Shown here piece by piece: positions 47,648 to 59,437 of a DNA stretch of 64,000 bases. The first letter of the stretch is position 1, and every line of letters starts with the position of its first letter. The position numbers and the translations under genes are program-made. The stretch comes from Anisakis pegreffii. Lineage: Eukaryota > Nematoda > Chromadorea > Rhabditida > Anisakidae. The stretch lies in the NCBI GenBank assembly GCA_035041965.1, contig JAPYMA010003038.1, positions 186,001-250,000 of the forward strand, written 5' to 3'. The notes under the pieces were generated by a model. That model worked only from the letters and a program-made list of their open reading frames with translations, was not told where the DNA came from and did not search any database.

Positions 47648-50600
47648 ATGCACCTGACAGTTTTAAAGCATCCATTAGTGCGATTCAGCGACGTGCATGG
47701 TGGATATTTAGAAGGTGCCACACTTACATTCAACGTCGAGTATGAACCCGGATTAAAGGTGACGTCTCAGGATTGGGTGGCAATTATACCAGCAGGAAGC
47801 AGTGATTTGCGACAGTTCGTCACCTTCCAGGTGAACGATTCGATTATGCGGAATTTTCTGATCCCAATATGCATCTACACATGCCAGGGTGGTGCAAATC
47901 TGATGTTTTTCTCATCTTTCAGATTCACCTGATTCGTGCTACTGATATAAACCAGCAACATTTCGCTCAAAATCATACCCAAAAATATTGCATTCGAAGC
48001 TTGCATTCAGCACTTGAACTTTATACCATGGAAATAATTGAACATTCCTTGTTGTTGATAGATTTCTCTCCTCAATTCCTGATGCACCGAGCAGAAAGGA
48101 TCGCTTCATCTAAAGATGCATAAAAGTTCACAGCGACTGAACCGCATTCTGAACTGTGCGAGATGCTCCAATTTTTGCTACCGAACGTTCTTCCAGATTT
48201 CTCGATTCTGCTGTGAATTTTGGTGCACAATGCGAAACTGATTCACGTTTGTTGAAGAAATAATCCCTCCTGAATTTCAGCTTAAAAAGCAGACATCTGC
48301 AGCTTAGGGTTTGCAAAATCCCGACGATTTTTCAATCCCGGGATTGATTTTCGTTCCCGGGATCGAACAATTATTAAAATATCTATGCGGGACGTGTTTA
48401 AACACATTTTTTCGAACCCATGAGTTCATTATTAATCAGAAAGGAGCTAATTCAACAAATTATTGAACAAATCCAAAGAACCAAATTATTCAATTACAAA
48501 TTAATATTTCATACAATAATGCTAATGATCACGCCGCAAGGGCATACTGCATATTCTACGCTAAGGCATCTTGTCATCTCGAGTCTAAGCTAATAACAGT
48601 ACATTTGCATGTGAAGATGAAATTCTTGATTTTCAAACATTTATTCGCAGTAGTCAAAGTCCATTTTCTCTCAGTGTTAACATCAGCTTAATTCTGCTGT
48701 TTCGGAAATTTCGATTTTTTACGGAAGAAATGCACCGCATGAATTATATAATTTGAATTTTGAAATAATTAAAAATTCGAAGTTTATCTAAAAAGGTAAA
48801 AAAATCCGCAATGGATTTTCATCGAACCATCGAGCACTTACATATTTGATAATTTCGATAAAAAATCATACTTGATTTTGTACTTGATACTCGATATTGA
48901 AGCAAATGTACTTGATATTGAAGGTTGAGATCCTTTTGAATGGAACAACTTTGCTCACTTCGGCAATGAATTTTCACTATGAGTGAACTCAGTGAAAATT
49001 TGTGTACATTTCGATCGGATGAAAACTTTTCCAAATAGCGAAGTAAAAAGATTTGCAGTCTTTGGAACATGCAGTTGAATTAACAGATGGAATATTGAAG
49101 CCGAACAAATCTTGTGGGACGAAATGACCAAGATTTCATTGAACTTTGTTGCTCTTGGTTTTTATTAGAAAATGTGATTATCTCTGTTAGTCTATTACAT
49201 AGAAATGCATCCAGATGAGCGTGATATAAACCAATGAAGAGCACAATAATCAGTTGAATATTCAATGAAATGCTACGTAAAAGTTCATCGATCTGTCGTT
49301 GATCATGTCATTCGTCCAAATTGCATCTATTTCCTTAGCTGTTCATCAGTGATAGAGGGCAAACAGCAAGAATGACTGCCTATGAATGAGATGGGAATGA
49401 ATAAGGCTTACTTCAAGATGAGCATACTATCAAAATTCGCGCAAATTGACCTGTTCTATCAAATCCCGAAATCCCGGGATTTTTTAAAACTTAAATCCCG
49501 GGATCGGGATCAGAACTGTAATTCCGGGATCCCGGAATCCCGTGCAAAACCTAATCTGCAGCCTACGCTCAGCAGTCGAATTTTGAAAGTCTTTGGCAAA
49601 GAATGCGGGATAGCGGTAAATATAAATAACTGAATCCCATACCGTCCAAGATTTCTTAACGTTTGGTGGCAAGTTATTTGCACACCAGCCGAGAGGTAGA
49701 GCTAGTGGTACATTACCCTATTTTGAAGCGGAATTTCTCCATGGGGCCCATCAGATTACTTTAGAATATAAATTGAACTCAAGCAAATTGATTAATCCAT
49801 GGAAAAATACATTTGGGGTTCGTTGTACATCCTCCCCAGACAGAATATTTTTGGCTGAATTTTGGCCGCATTGATTCCGGACGAATAGAAATGAACCATT
49901 ATCGCACTGTGCACTCTAAACTGGAAAGAATGATCAAAATCAGCGCTCACTAACACAATCAGAAATCTGGGCAGCCCACGCAGCTGAGGACGAGCTTCAG
50001 CTGCTGCAAAATGCTGCACAGTGTTTTAGCATAATTGCGTGAATCCTTTCTACTTGATGTGAATCATCGCAAGCCGAAGGCAAAAAAAACGAGAATGTGA
50101 GCAGCAAGCAGCAGGAACGCTCAAGTTGTTACCATACTAAAAAGATCTTCACGTGCGATATTCTGCACTACACTGATGCCTGCATTAATCGAACGTTTCA
50201 TAACACACTGCAGTGTGCACAGGTTATTCCAATACGAAGCAGCTATCTGAACTTAATATCTTGTAGATAGTTGTTGGACTAATGAATTCACATGATGAAC
50301 TCCATAGCTTAGTGAACTATCGATTTAATCGTATCTGAAAACTGAATCAGAAAATAAGGCAAACATTCACAAATGGCCCACTGACTAGCAAACACTCAAA
50401 TGATCATCACAACAATTCGAAAGCAAATGAATGAATGAAACGAATAAAAATGATATTCAAATCGCACGAAGAAAGTATTCATTCGTATGAGTGATGAATA
50501 TAGTGAAGTGTACCATGAAGAAGGAATTTAGGTTGGGAAGACTGAATGAATAACGACGGAACGCATGACATAGCGATAGGTTAAACTAAAACAGTTCAGT

Positions 50601-51621
50601 TCGTGATAGAAGCTGTAATGTGCATGCGCAAACTCGCGAATTGTACACTACGCTGAGACTAAAAGAGAGGCCCTTAATTTCCTCCGCAGAAAACAGAAGG
50701 AACGGTTTGAATGTAGTCCAACGTGTCTAATCCAGCAATTCCACCTGAAATCACTCCCGGCATATCAACGAGATCGATCAGTAAAGTATTAAATGTGGTT
50801 CTTTAAACACTTCCATAGTAATACACCTTTGAGGTCGCAAAGCCATAAAACTGCCACAGGTATGTCTCGGATTATGTCGTTTCGAATTAAGTCGTTCTCG
50901 ATTATGCGTCATTTCGTACTCTAATGTATTTTACTATATTTTTATCTCTACTATATTAAAAGTAAATTTATTTATCCGTAAGCTTCAAATAGATTCTTAC
51001 TAATTTTATATTATTAAAAATGCATTTCTAAATAAAATACAGAACTGGGAATGGTTATTTGTGATTTAGCCTACTGACAAGTAAATTCGACTTTAATCCT
51101 TTTTTGACTTAAGTCGCCTCTGCTGGAACCAATTACCGACGTTAAGTGAGGTATATGTGTGTATTCGACCAAATAATCAGAAACAAATGGGAACGAACAC
51201 GACCAGTAGTTTATAGTGACTGGATATAACTTTGCAATCAAGTATCGCTCTCCTGAAATAAGGCCTATGGAAATTTTTGGGTTGAAAGTCAATGAAAAAT
51301 CGCTACTCACATTTACTGCTTAGCGATCAAAACGTACGAATGCACACTTTGAATGTATCAAAAAACTTAAATCTCTTGCAATGAAAGAATCACCACAATC
51401 AGTTGAGTAACTCTCAAGCTATCGATAAATTCCCGCAATCAAAAACACTGATCATTCTGTGCAGATCCCTGCACTGACTTCAGTTTCGTGAATTTCAGGT
51501 AGCACCGATGCATGATGAAAATTGCTCTCGTTTATTTCAATTCGACAAAAACAGTAACGACTCAAACGAAGGGCAGTCAAAACATACACATCCAGTTTGT
51601 TTCGACCCACAGTTTGCACCA
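47648..51621 (+). CDS. SKICH-domain protein, N-terminal exons
   Basis: Exons 47648-47830, 49573-49615, 49984-50020, 50690-50780 and 51499-51621 join in phase (0, 1, 2, 0, 0). The first, starting MHLTVLKHPLVRFSDVHGG just after a tcgttgcag acceptor, is the first part of a SKICH domain: VRFSDVHGGYLEGATLTFNV then SQDWVAIIPAGSSDLRQFVT, matching the human CALCOCO1/TAX1BP1 pattern (DWVGIF..G......YTF). The following exons are polar and helix-prone: QSNFESLWQRMRDS, AEDELQLLQNAAQKQKERF, LIQQFHLKSLPAYQRDRS and VAPMHDENCSRLFQFDKNSN, suggesting a coiled coil or linker. SKICH proteins bind membranes or act as autophagy or signalling adaptors; the C-terminal half needed to tell which is not resolved. The second half of the SKICH fold is not seen, so an exon may be missing. 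Element copy 2 lies in intron 1 or splits exon 2. More exons at 54.8-55.1 kb may belong. Confidence 0.6.
48304..49554 (-). mobile_element. Non-autonomous hAT-like element, copy 2 (1.25 kb)
   Basis: Ends ttagggtttgc ... gcaaaacctaa are inverted repeats, flanked by the exact 8-bp duplication tctgcagc (48296-48303 and 49555-49562). Subterminal cccgggat motifs match copy 1 (36099-37300), and the interior aligns with copy 1 in reverse orientation over nearly its whole length. The relic frame MSELSENLCTFRSDENFSK is here on the plus strand and is broken by a stop. Removing the element and one duplication rejoins an open frame (LKKQTSAAYAQQSNFESLW), see findings. Confidence 0.87.
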
Positions 51622-54600
51622 GTAAGGTTTAAACTTAATCTGTTCAGATGAGCATGGCTCAATGCGTAGTGCTATTGGATCGCCAGTCTTCGAACGGTTG
51701 TTTTGTGCGATGAACTGAATGTTATCTGATAAGATCTTAACATTCCAGCGATAAATTGTGCTGCTTTAAACGCAGATTTGAATTTATATTTAGTGAACCG
51801 ATGGCATTTATGGACAATAAGCAAACAACATTTCGCAACACTCCATCTGTTAGCAACGTTTTGTTAGATGAAATCGTTGAATGATCCATCCGTAACACTG
51901 TCCTTTGATACCCTCTGAATAAATTCAAAAGCTTCCTTTGCGTTCTACTGCCGTCATATGACATGCTTAGAGGGAGTCACCATGTAATTCAAGACAGCAA
52001 GTTTTGAGTTTCATTTGCTAGCAGCATGAAGTACGACAAACAACGTTTGACAATGTGCTGTTTGCTCAATTTTCGCAAATAGAAACCGTGTTCTTTTGTT
52101 GAAAAAATAGTTGTGCTTCTGCGACACCAGAAATGGTAATGCTATATACGTATCGGTAACAATCTGTGTTTGTTATGGGTGCAAAAAACATTGCTCAAAA
52201 AGTTCTGCAATGTGAATATGCCGAAATTTAATGAATTTGAAATTAGGAATTTAATCATATGGTGATGATAGTAGCCCATCGAATTCGAGAATCGTGAAAA
52301 TTCAGACCGAACAATTTCTCGTTCACTATTACGTGACATATGTACCACACAAAAAAGTTACGTATGAGCGTGTCATTGTCAAAATGTTATAAATGAAATT
52401 GGTTTAGATCATTTTCTATAACATATTCGTCATAATGAATTACCGACAAAAATGAACAATTACATATTTGTTATTGTTGTCTACGGGACTCAAAATATAG
52501 ATATAACGGAGTTCGAGTTGGATTGGTTCAACCTTTCAGACGTCCAGTATCTAGAGTGCTAAGAATGAGATGCTAAAATCATCCGCGATATCACGAATGC
52601 TAATAAAACTCCACTCATGTACCTCACAAGTAGCCAGCTACTGTTTTTTCATACAGACGTAATGCAGAGATATGTAGTGTGTGTGTAGGATCGAAGAAGC
52701 TTCTTACAATTAGTATGGGTATAGATAAATAATTTTACTTACATGTGAAACGATGATTATTGACTGTGGATTATGTCCATAGCTAACAGGGAAAATGGCA
52801 ACTCACAAATTGGCAACTCACGTACAACTCACAAATTATCACAAGGAAATTGCTTGCATCAGCATTCTTCCACTATGAAGTAAAATTCAAACAGTGCAGA
52901 ACGTCTGACAAGTTCATAAAAACGCACTAAAATTTGCAGTTGCTATAAACACATGTTATGATACATCTCTTGACTAGAGCTCATTTTAAAAGTGTATTCG
53001 CATTCGCAAACGTCTACGTTCCAGTCGTCCTCTCTCACAGCTGCCCACATGCCTTTGATACTAGCCATATAGTGATGCTATTTAGTGCCGCGTTCAGTGG
53101 AAGCGCATTCATATTGAATTTCATCGAAATTATTCACTTCCTCCGTCGAAAAGAGATCGTTTAATGCACATGCCTCAATAAACCAGTTGATTGCATAAGT
53201 GAACTAATCGTAAGGTTTTTAGTCATTGACAATACGACTTGCTGACATTGAACTACAGTGACATCGAAACTCAGTTGGTTGAGCTTGATTGTGTTCTCAT
53301 TATAACTTTGACTTCTCCATAGCTTTTCTGTTCTGATCGGAGCGTTCTGCCAATAATTCTCTTCACAAAATGCGATACCGATGTCATGCTGGATGGCATT
53401 AATCAGAAATGCACCAATCCAAATTATACTTTCCACATAATTTATGGAAAATGCTGCAATTGAACTCTGGTATGATGAATAGGTAGAAGTCCAGTGCTTC
53501 TGCTATGTTCTTTTGATGATGAACTACTTTTATGATTTTCTCAAAGCGTTTTCAGTATTTTATGACTCACATTAAACGAATTTCGCTGAAACATTGTAAG
53601 TTCATAAGAAATGTACATGCGGATGATAGGAACGTAAAGACTCAGATATGATGTTTGTTTATCTCATTTTCGTAATAGTCAAGGTACATTAATCACCGTA
53701 ACTACATTTAGATATGTTATCGTGTTCATGAATTGCTATTATTGCCGCAATAAGCGAATTAAACATTCCATGTTTGAGTTCCACTGGAGTGAGGTGAAGT
53801 ATCCGGCGTTACAGAACAGAATTTCCCAATCGAGTGAAGTCTTCTCTGACTTTGCAATATGTTCAATGATAAACTGCATTGACAATTCACGGACAAACGA
53901 GATTCACTTCACTCAAATCGTTAACGCAACAAATACTTCATATCTTCAATTGCATACATTTGTATTATGTGTCATATATAATATTCTTCACGGCAGACGA
54001 TCTGAAATGATCGGTTAATCAATGAGTCAGCAAACCCAATAAACGAACAAATTATGCGTGGTTACCTTTGCCAGTCGAGCAGACAATGAAATTAATGGTT
54101 AATTGACGCATTCACTGTTCATCAATCAACTCTATTAATCATCAAACGATTTCAAAAAACAACAGAATTCTTTAAATTTGCAAGAGCGATCATTTCGCAA
54201 GATGAAGGATATTTTATGATGGATAGCAACTAATCAATTATTGTCATTGATGAACGATCTGCCGATTAATCACGTCAAATGAATCATTTGATTTTTCATT
54301 CATCATCTAATTTCTCGAGTTATATTCACCCATTCACATTTATTGCTGCAATGACTTTTTGTTTATGATTTCATTTGCCATTTAGTGAGTATCAGATCCA
54401 TTCAACGAATTCTGCCGTTGATTGTCTCCAAAATCTTCAGGTCTTATCGATTCATCTTTTTTGGAGGAAATTTTCGAAATCTTCCTTCATGTATCCTTTA
54501 GAAAACCGTCTTAACTCAAAACTGCTCTAGATGTTTCTGGAACTATTTCATTTACTTTCCTAAATTGCCATATCGTGCCATTTCCGTTCCATTCGTCCAA

Positions 54601-54809
54601 CAGCTTCGCATTAATATAGTACATAACCAATTATGTAATAGCAGTGTTCAATGGTTGTAATAAGGATGTGTTTTGAATTTTTTTGAATTTCGAGTCGGTT
54701 CGAAGTTCGAAATCTAAATCACAGTTTTTGATCTTCGCAATTTCAAAATGCTTCGAATCCGAATTTTGCGGAATTTTTTGAAGCTTTTTGAGGAGTTCGA
54801 TTTGGCGAA

Positions 54810-55138
54810 ATGTTTTCCAAACTTCAATCCAAAGCCAGAGGGTTAAGTGAGCGGAATTTGGAATCCGTCAGGATGTGCCCTTCTCTAAACATGGCCAAGC
54901 CTCGGTCTGAGTCTCATGGTAAGTTGCCGTCTCACGGCGAAAAATCTGTGTTGCCTCAAAACACAACCCGCGACTCGAACTCCTGTGTGTTACCTGTTTC
55001 GGAAAAGTGCTTCAAAAATTTTAAAAATATTATTGCCCATGTGCAAACGTGGGAGAACTGAGAATGGGAACTTTCCGCATCCGCTGAACAGAGGATCAGT
55101 CAGAGATTATCACGGCCTCTTCCTCCACTGGATCTTCG
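54810..55138 (+). CDS. Two probable exons, perhaps the 3' part of the SKICH gene
   Basis: One exon ends at 54918 with a strong GTAAGT donor and reads GLSERNLESVRMCPSLN then MAKPRSESH; its 5' edge is unclear (between 54810 and 54846). The next, 55092-55138, follows gctgaacag and reads EDQSEIITASSSTGSS before a GTGAGC donor. Phases agree (1, then 0). Both are polar, Ser- and acid-rich and on the same strand as the SKICH exons, with one possible exon between (near 53815-53935, NRISQSSEVFSDFAIC, GTTAAC donor). No stop exon was identified. Assignment to the SKICH gene is inference. Just upstream (54660-54790) is a TTCGAA-rich AT tract. Confidence 0.4.
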
Positions 55139-55202
55139 GTGAGCGCATTCCATATGAATTCCCTCTATGTGAATATGTGCCTTCTTAAGCAACCAATCAC
55201 GT

Positions 55203-57916
55203 TCATAAATCTTCTATTGGATCTGAAACATACCATTCAGTTGCTGTGACATCCCTAAGCAGTATTGGAGCGTCGTGCTCGATTGCTTGAGATGTTGTGC
55301 GATCGTTTTCCTGTGATGAACCTTTTAAGTGGTTATTACGATAAGACTGTGAATGGTTCATTTCCTGTACATTAAAAAATATTGGGCTGGAACCCAAATG
55401 ACATTGCTGAAGAAGGTTTGGGTGCATTAATGCATGGCGTTGGATGGAATTTTGGTTAGCGGCTGTGATGCTTTGTCATGAATATTTATTAATGGCACGT
55501 CCCGCCCATCAGCACATTCCGTTTCGCGCAGATGATCTGTGGCGACACTATGACCCAATGGGGGGTGATAAAGGATTATTGCCGAATAAAGTTATCCCAT
55601 AAGTTGGGAATGGTGTTCAGCAAGTTGTCGTTTTTTATGCACTTCAGTCCTCATCAACTGCTACCGTTTTCAATTTTCACTAACTTGTAAGTCCACATTC
55701 ATCATGTATATTACAATGGTTCGCTGAGAAAAAAATTTTTCTGATGCAGTATAAAAATTGACATGATAAATTTGAGAGTCACATTGTTTTTTTTGGCGAC
55801 AAGTTGTTTCGTTTTCTAGCGGTTGCTAGGTGCGAACGTTTGCTTAATAATTATCAGCTAACGACTTCAAATTATTACTTCAGTTGCTAATCATCAATTG
55901 ATTATCACGGCAGTTTTGGCCTCTTAAATCAGTGCTCCGATTCATATATCAGTGCTGAAGCTGATGTATTCAAAACTGCAAATGAGCAGCCAAAGTTATG
56001 TATGTGTATCTTCTCAACTTTGAGAGCTGTTTATTCATTACATAGTGTTGCTAGGAATGTAAGAGCAGTTGGTTGTATTTGAGAGAGAGAAATTGCTTCC
56101 TTAAAAAAGAGTTTAAAGATGTTAAAAGGAAGTGGCGAGGTTGGCCAATTATTCTTAATTGGTTCTTTGGAATAGTTTCTTTCCATAATTGGCCAAAAAT
56201 TTCGGCAAAGTGCTTTTTTGATCATATGAAAAGAAATTTTGTTTTGCTATCGATGAATTCTTGATAACTTAGCTCATTGATTATTGAATTGATTTTTTAC
56301 TCCTCTTCTGATATATTGCTTACAAGTTCGCTAGAGGAGATTGGTGGAATGGCGCTAGAATAGATGGTTTGGGGGGACGGGGGGGGGTGGAGGGATGGCA
56401 CTTTGTCGTTTGGCGATGGAAGAAGGAAGCGTATAAGGACCACTGGTTTAGAAGATGCATCTCATTCAAAATGAAATAACGAAATATTCAAGAACTCTGT
56501 ATCGAATTGATTTGTTATGTTGTCGAGATGTCACGAAGAGATACTTATTCCAGAAACTCAATTGAGTTTTTCTCACTCTTCACTTTACGTATCATATCCA
56601 TTGCTACAATACACTACACTCCCTCTTTGAATTTTCTCCAAAACTGTGTATTGATAAAATTTTTTAAAGAAGAATTCATCGATTTTGTCATTCATCTCGT
56701 CTCACAAGACCAATTAGCTTGAGAGAAAAGTAATTTCCGAAACTACAATGAAAGTTTGAATTTTTATGGCATTCCAACTCGTATCTCATATCGGCCCAAG
56801 TCCCACTACAACTCAGGTCACGAAATCCCATTATACTCATATTGATCATGTACAGCAATGAGTACAGCACTTGTAGGGTTATATCCAGTTCCAAGCAACG
56901 CACCATTGTTCAAAAGCAATGCACGCTAGCAATGATAAGTGACCGATTCGGTTGAATTCGGATCGAATTTACAATTTTAACATTTTGATGTTTTCGTTAG
57001 CCACCGAAGCTCGCTAACTGACCAGCCTATTTTAAGTTTCTCTCGTCAATCGGAATTTCAGAAAGTGTGTTCGCTGGGATTGCGAGTGAGCCCAAATTTC
57101 GTTCGGTTACTTCCATGAATGCATGCCATAATCCATGCGATTGCAAATTTGTCACTTAGCGCATCATGTTTTAGTTGAACACTTCTATACACGATATTTA
57201 TACGTAAGAAAGATTATTTACTGAATTATTAATTATACATCTGCAGTATTCGCTGATTTCGCCATATTCATTCAAATTCTTCAACAAGTGCAAGTCTCAA
57301 CAAAAAAAATGTTTTTTTTTGGTAGAAACCAGCTAACAACAAAAAAGCGACTTTATATCTGTTGAGGGTATGTCACGATTACTTCGAACAACTGATCGAA
57401 TCTTCGACTAGAGTCAAATTTAACCAGTAATAATCTTTTCATGTTAAAAGTGATAATCGTACGATCGTAACTTTTTGAATCAGTGGTTTCCCGACGGAAT
57501 GAGCCATGCCGTTGGTTCGCTGAATTCTTCGAAACGAAAATTTCAGTCTCATCGATGAATGAGTGATTGGCTGGATGACTCTCTGCGATAAGTAAATTTT
57601 TGATTGACTGCACAAAATTTTATTAAATGATTCCGATACCCGGAAAACAGAGAACCAAAGAATAAAGAAACAAGCAAACATAAATTGCCACATCGCTTCA
57701 AGCAAGCAGCAGCTGTCGTTAGAAGGACAACGCCTGGTCGATATGTAGGCATACTGAATGGTTTATCAATTGGGCATAGATGAAGAGAAAGCGAAAGAGA
57801 TGATCACATGCATCAAGCCGTCATGCAATCTTCAGTCATCTAATTCAGTTTCATTGTTAACCAACAAAGCATTCTCGACTGCTGTCGCTATCGATGCTAC
57901 TCCTGCAGCACTCGAT
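55203..57916 (-). CDS. Unrecognised protein, C-terminal exons
   Basis: Supported minus-strand exons are 57862-57916, 57463-57607 (3' edge 57463 or 57472), a possible 25-nt exon near 57397-57421, and the last exon 55203-55364. Sequences are polar and plainly coding: SSAAGVASIATAVENALL joins in phase 0 to SIKNLLIAESHPANHSFIDE, then FVSKNSANQRHGSFRRETTD. The last exon, after ttttttaatgtacag, reads EMNHSQSYRNNHLKGSSQEN, then DAPILLRDVTATEWYVSDPI and ends EDL before TGA. The joint between the middle and last exons is not resolved. I do not recognise the family. The gene ends only 64 bp from the last plus-strand exon seen at 55138, so the two genes converge tail to tail. Candidate upstream exons are at 59438-61236. 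Confidence 0.5.
56141..56196. repeat. 12-bp inverted repeat, 32-nt loop
   Basis: ttggccaattat (56141-56152) and ataattggccaa (56185-56196) pair perfectly; the inner sequence gives a partial further stem. It lies in an intron-like part of the minus-strand gene. Confidence 0.85.
56370..56396. repeat. G-rich tract
   Basis: Runs of six, nine and three G within about 27 bases (ggggggacgggggggggtgg), in otherwise AT-rich DNA. It could form a G-quadruplex in plus-strand DNA; a C-rich tract results in minus-strand transcripts. Confidence 0.85.
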
Positions 57917-59437
57917 CTATTGTTACTTCAAAACCAGCGATTCATTTGAATGCTCTGTTCGTTCGATTCAGCACCCAAAAATCATTTGTTGCCATTTTCA
58001 TGCCCAACCCACCAACAAATCCATTTCTCACAAACCGTTAACACATTTCGTTGATATTTTAAATAGTATATCCGAAAAATCGCCACTCTTCTTCGCAAAA
58101 TTCCATCTCATTTCGTATTCACTATCACCATCTGTCATTCACAGAATCTAATCAAGAGTCACGAATTAAACTTCACAATTTGTTTATTGTTCTACTGAAA
58201 TTAGACATTGTTTATGAAAGGTTTTGGTTACTTACATCCAATGAGCTCATCAAAAATTATCTTTTACGATTCATCGTTCCACACTTCGTTGCGATATGCA
58301 CCATATGGATGCGATATTCTCGAAAGAAAACAAATCCATTTCGTATTATGAATGCACTAACTCATTTGAATGCAAATGTTAAAATACCACATTGCTCTTT
58401 ATTTATATCCTATGGCAATCAGTCGATGACTATTCAATTTTTTTCGTTAAAATTCATCCACTACTGCATTGAAATCTTTTTATGCACTGCAATGGTTTGC
58501 ACTATAACGTCACTCCATATCTCATCTGTCCGATTGTTACCAATGAAACAGCTAAATTCACTGTTGCGATCATTCAAATCAAGCCATTTACATTCGCATA
58601 CCACCAGTCATTCTTCAGCATATCATTTCCCGTTCACATACCGCAATGCATCTTGTAACTAATGCAAATGGTCACTTCACATCATATAGTCGTTGTGTTC
58701 TGATAGGAATCTTCTAAACTGTGATTATCGCGCGATGAAACATTTTAGTAGCTGATCCCTTTAACGCACTGATACATTAAACGTTAATATTCCACGAATG
58801 TGGTTGTTTATAGTCGTTTCATTGATTAATTTGTAATCGTTTAGGCTCCATGGTATCAATTTTATTCGAGTTGTTGACTACTTCTCTTCTTGTTTGGTCG
58901 TTGTTTATGCTTTAGAAAACAATCCATTGCTTTCACTGATAATTAACTTCATCGGATATCGGACGTGTTGCTAAGTTTTGGTGTTGTTTTGCTACAAACA
59001 AAAAGCTTGATATTGATTACTTTGGCATTTTTCATTACTTTTTCAAACAAATTTTCATTATTTTCATTACTTTCTGTCTGGAGTTGTTGTTTATTGCGTT
59101 GCATTCGAACGGAATCCAATGCAATCTGAAAATTAACGAGTTAAGGAGAAATGGAAATTTTGAGTGCATGCAGTGAGTGCATTTATTGTGTGAACTTTTT
59201 TCGAGTGAGAAAATAGCAATTGCATGATAGCAAAGAGAAAGAATGGTAGATAGACATCTTTAATTGGATCAGATGCACGCGCGATGCACTGAATCGAAAT
59301 TTGAGTCTTACTTGAATTTGATTCAATTCATTGTTACAAGTTGGTTATTTGAGAAGTTTTGCAAAAGAAACGAATTGCAAAAATGAAGTAATGCATATCA
59401 TTTTGAATGCCCCACTGATGGATATCTTCATCATTCA
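57917..59437. other. Probable long intron or intergenic stretch
   Basis: It holds the longest open frame of the window (plus strand, about 58142-58662), but its composition (Ile, Leu, Phe, Ser, His) and lack of splice partners fit chance in AT-rich DNA. A minus-strand stretch near 58500-58560 (NRTDEIWSDVIVQTIAVH) is coding-like but isolated. Confidence 0.35.

Noticed and set aside
48128..48260. Polar minus-strand frame (ESRNLEERSVAKIGASRTV)
   Set aside because: Coding-like on its own, but it has no partner exon and lies in an intron of the plus-strand SKICH gene. It could be revisited with RNA data.
50690..50810. Minus-strand frame with NTLLIDLVDMPGVISGG, resembling a GTPase G3 motif
   Set aside because: The plus strand of the same bases is a splice-bounded exon in phase with both neighbouring SKICH-gene exons. 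The minus frame has no P-loop partner.
54950..55000. tRNA T-arm-like gagttcgagtc on the minus strand
   Set aside because: No matching acceptor stem, D-arm or box A at the right distance.
58142..58662. Longest open frame (about 173 codons, plus strand)
   Set aside because: Stop-free runs of this length are expected about once in six frames of 64 kb at this AT content. Its composition is that of translated AT-rich DNA, and no splice partners or homology are seen.
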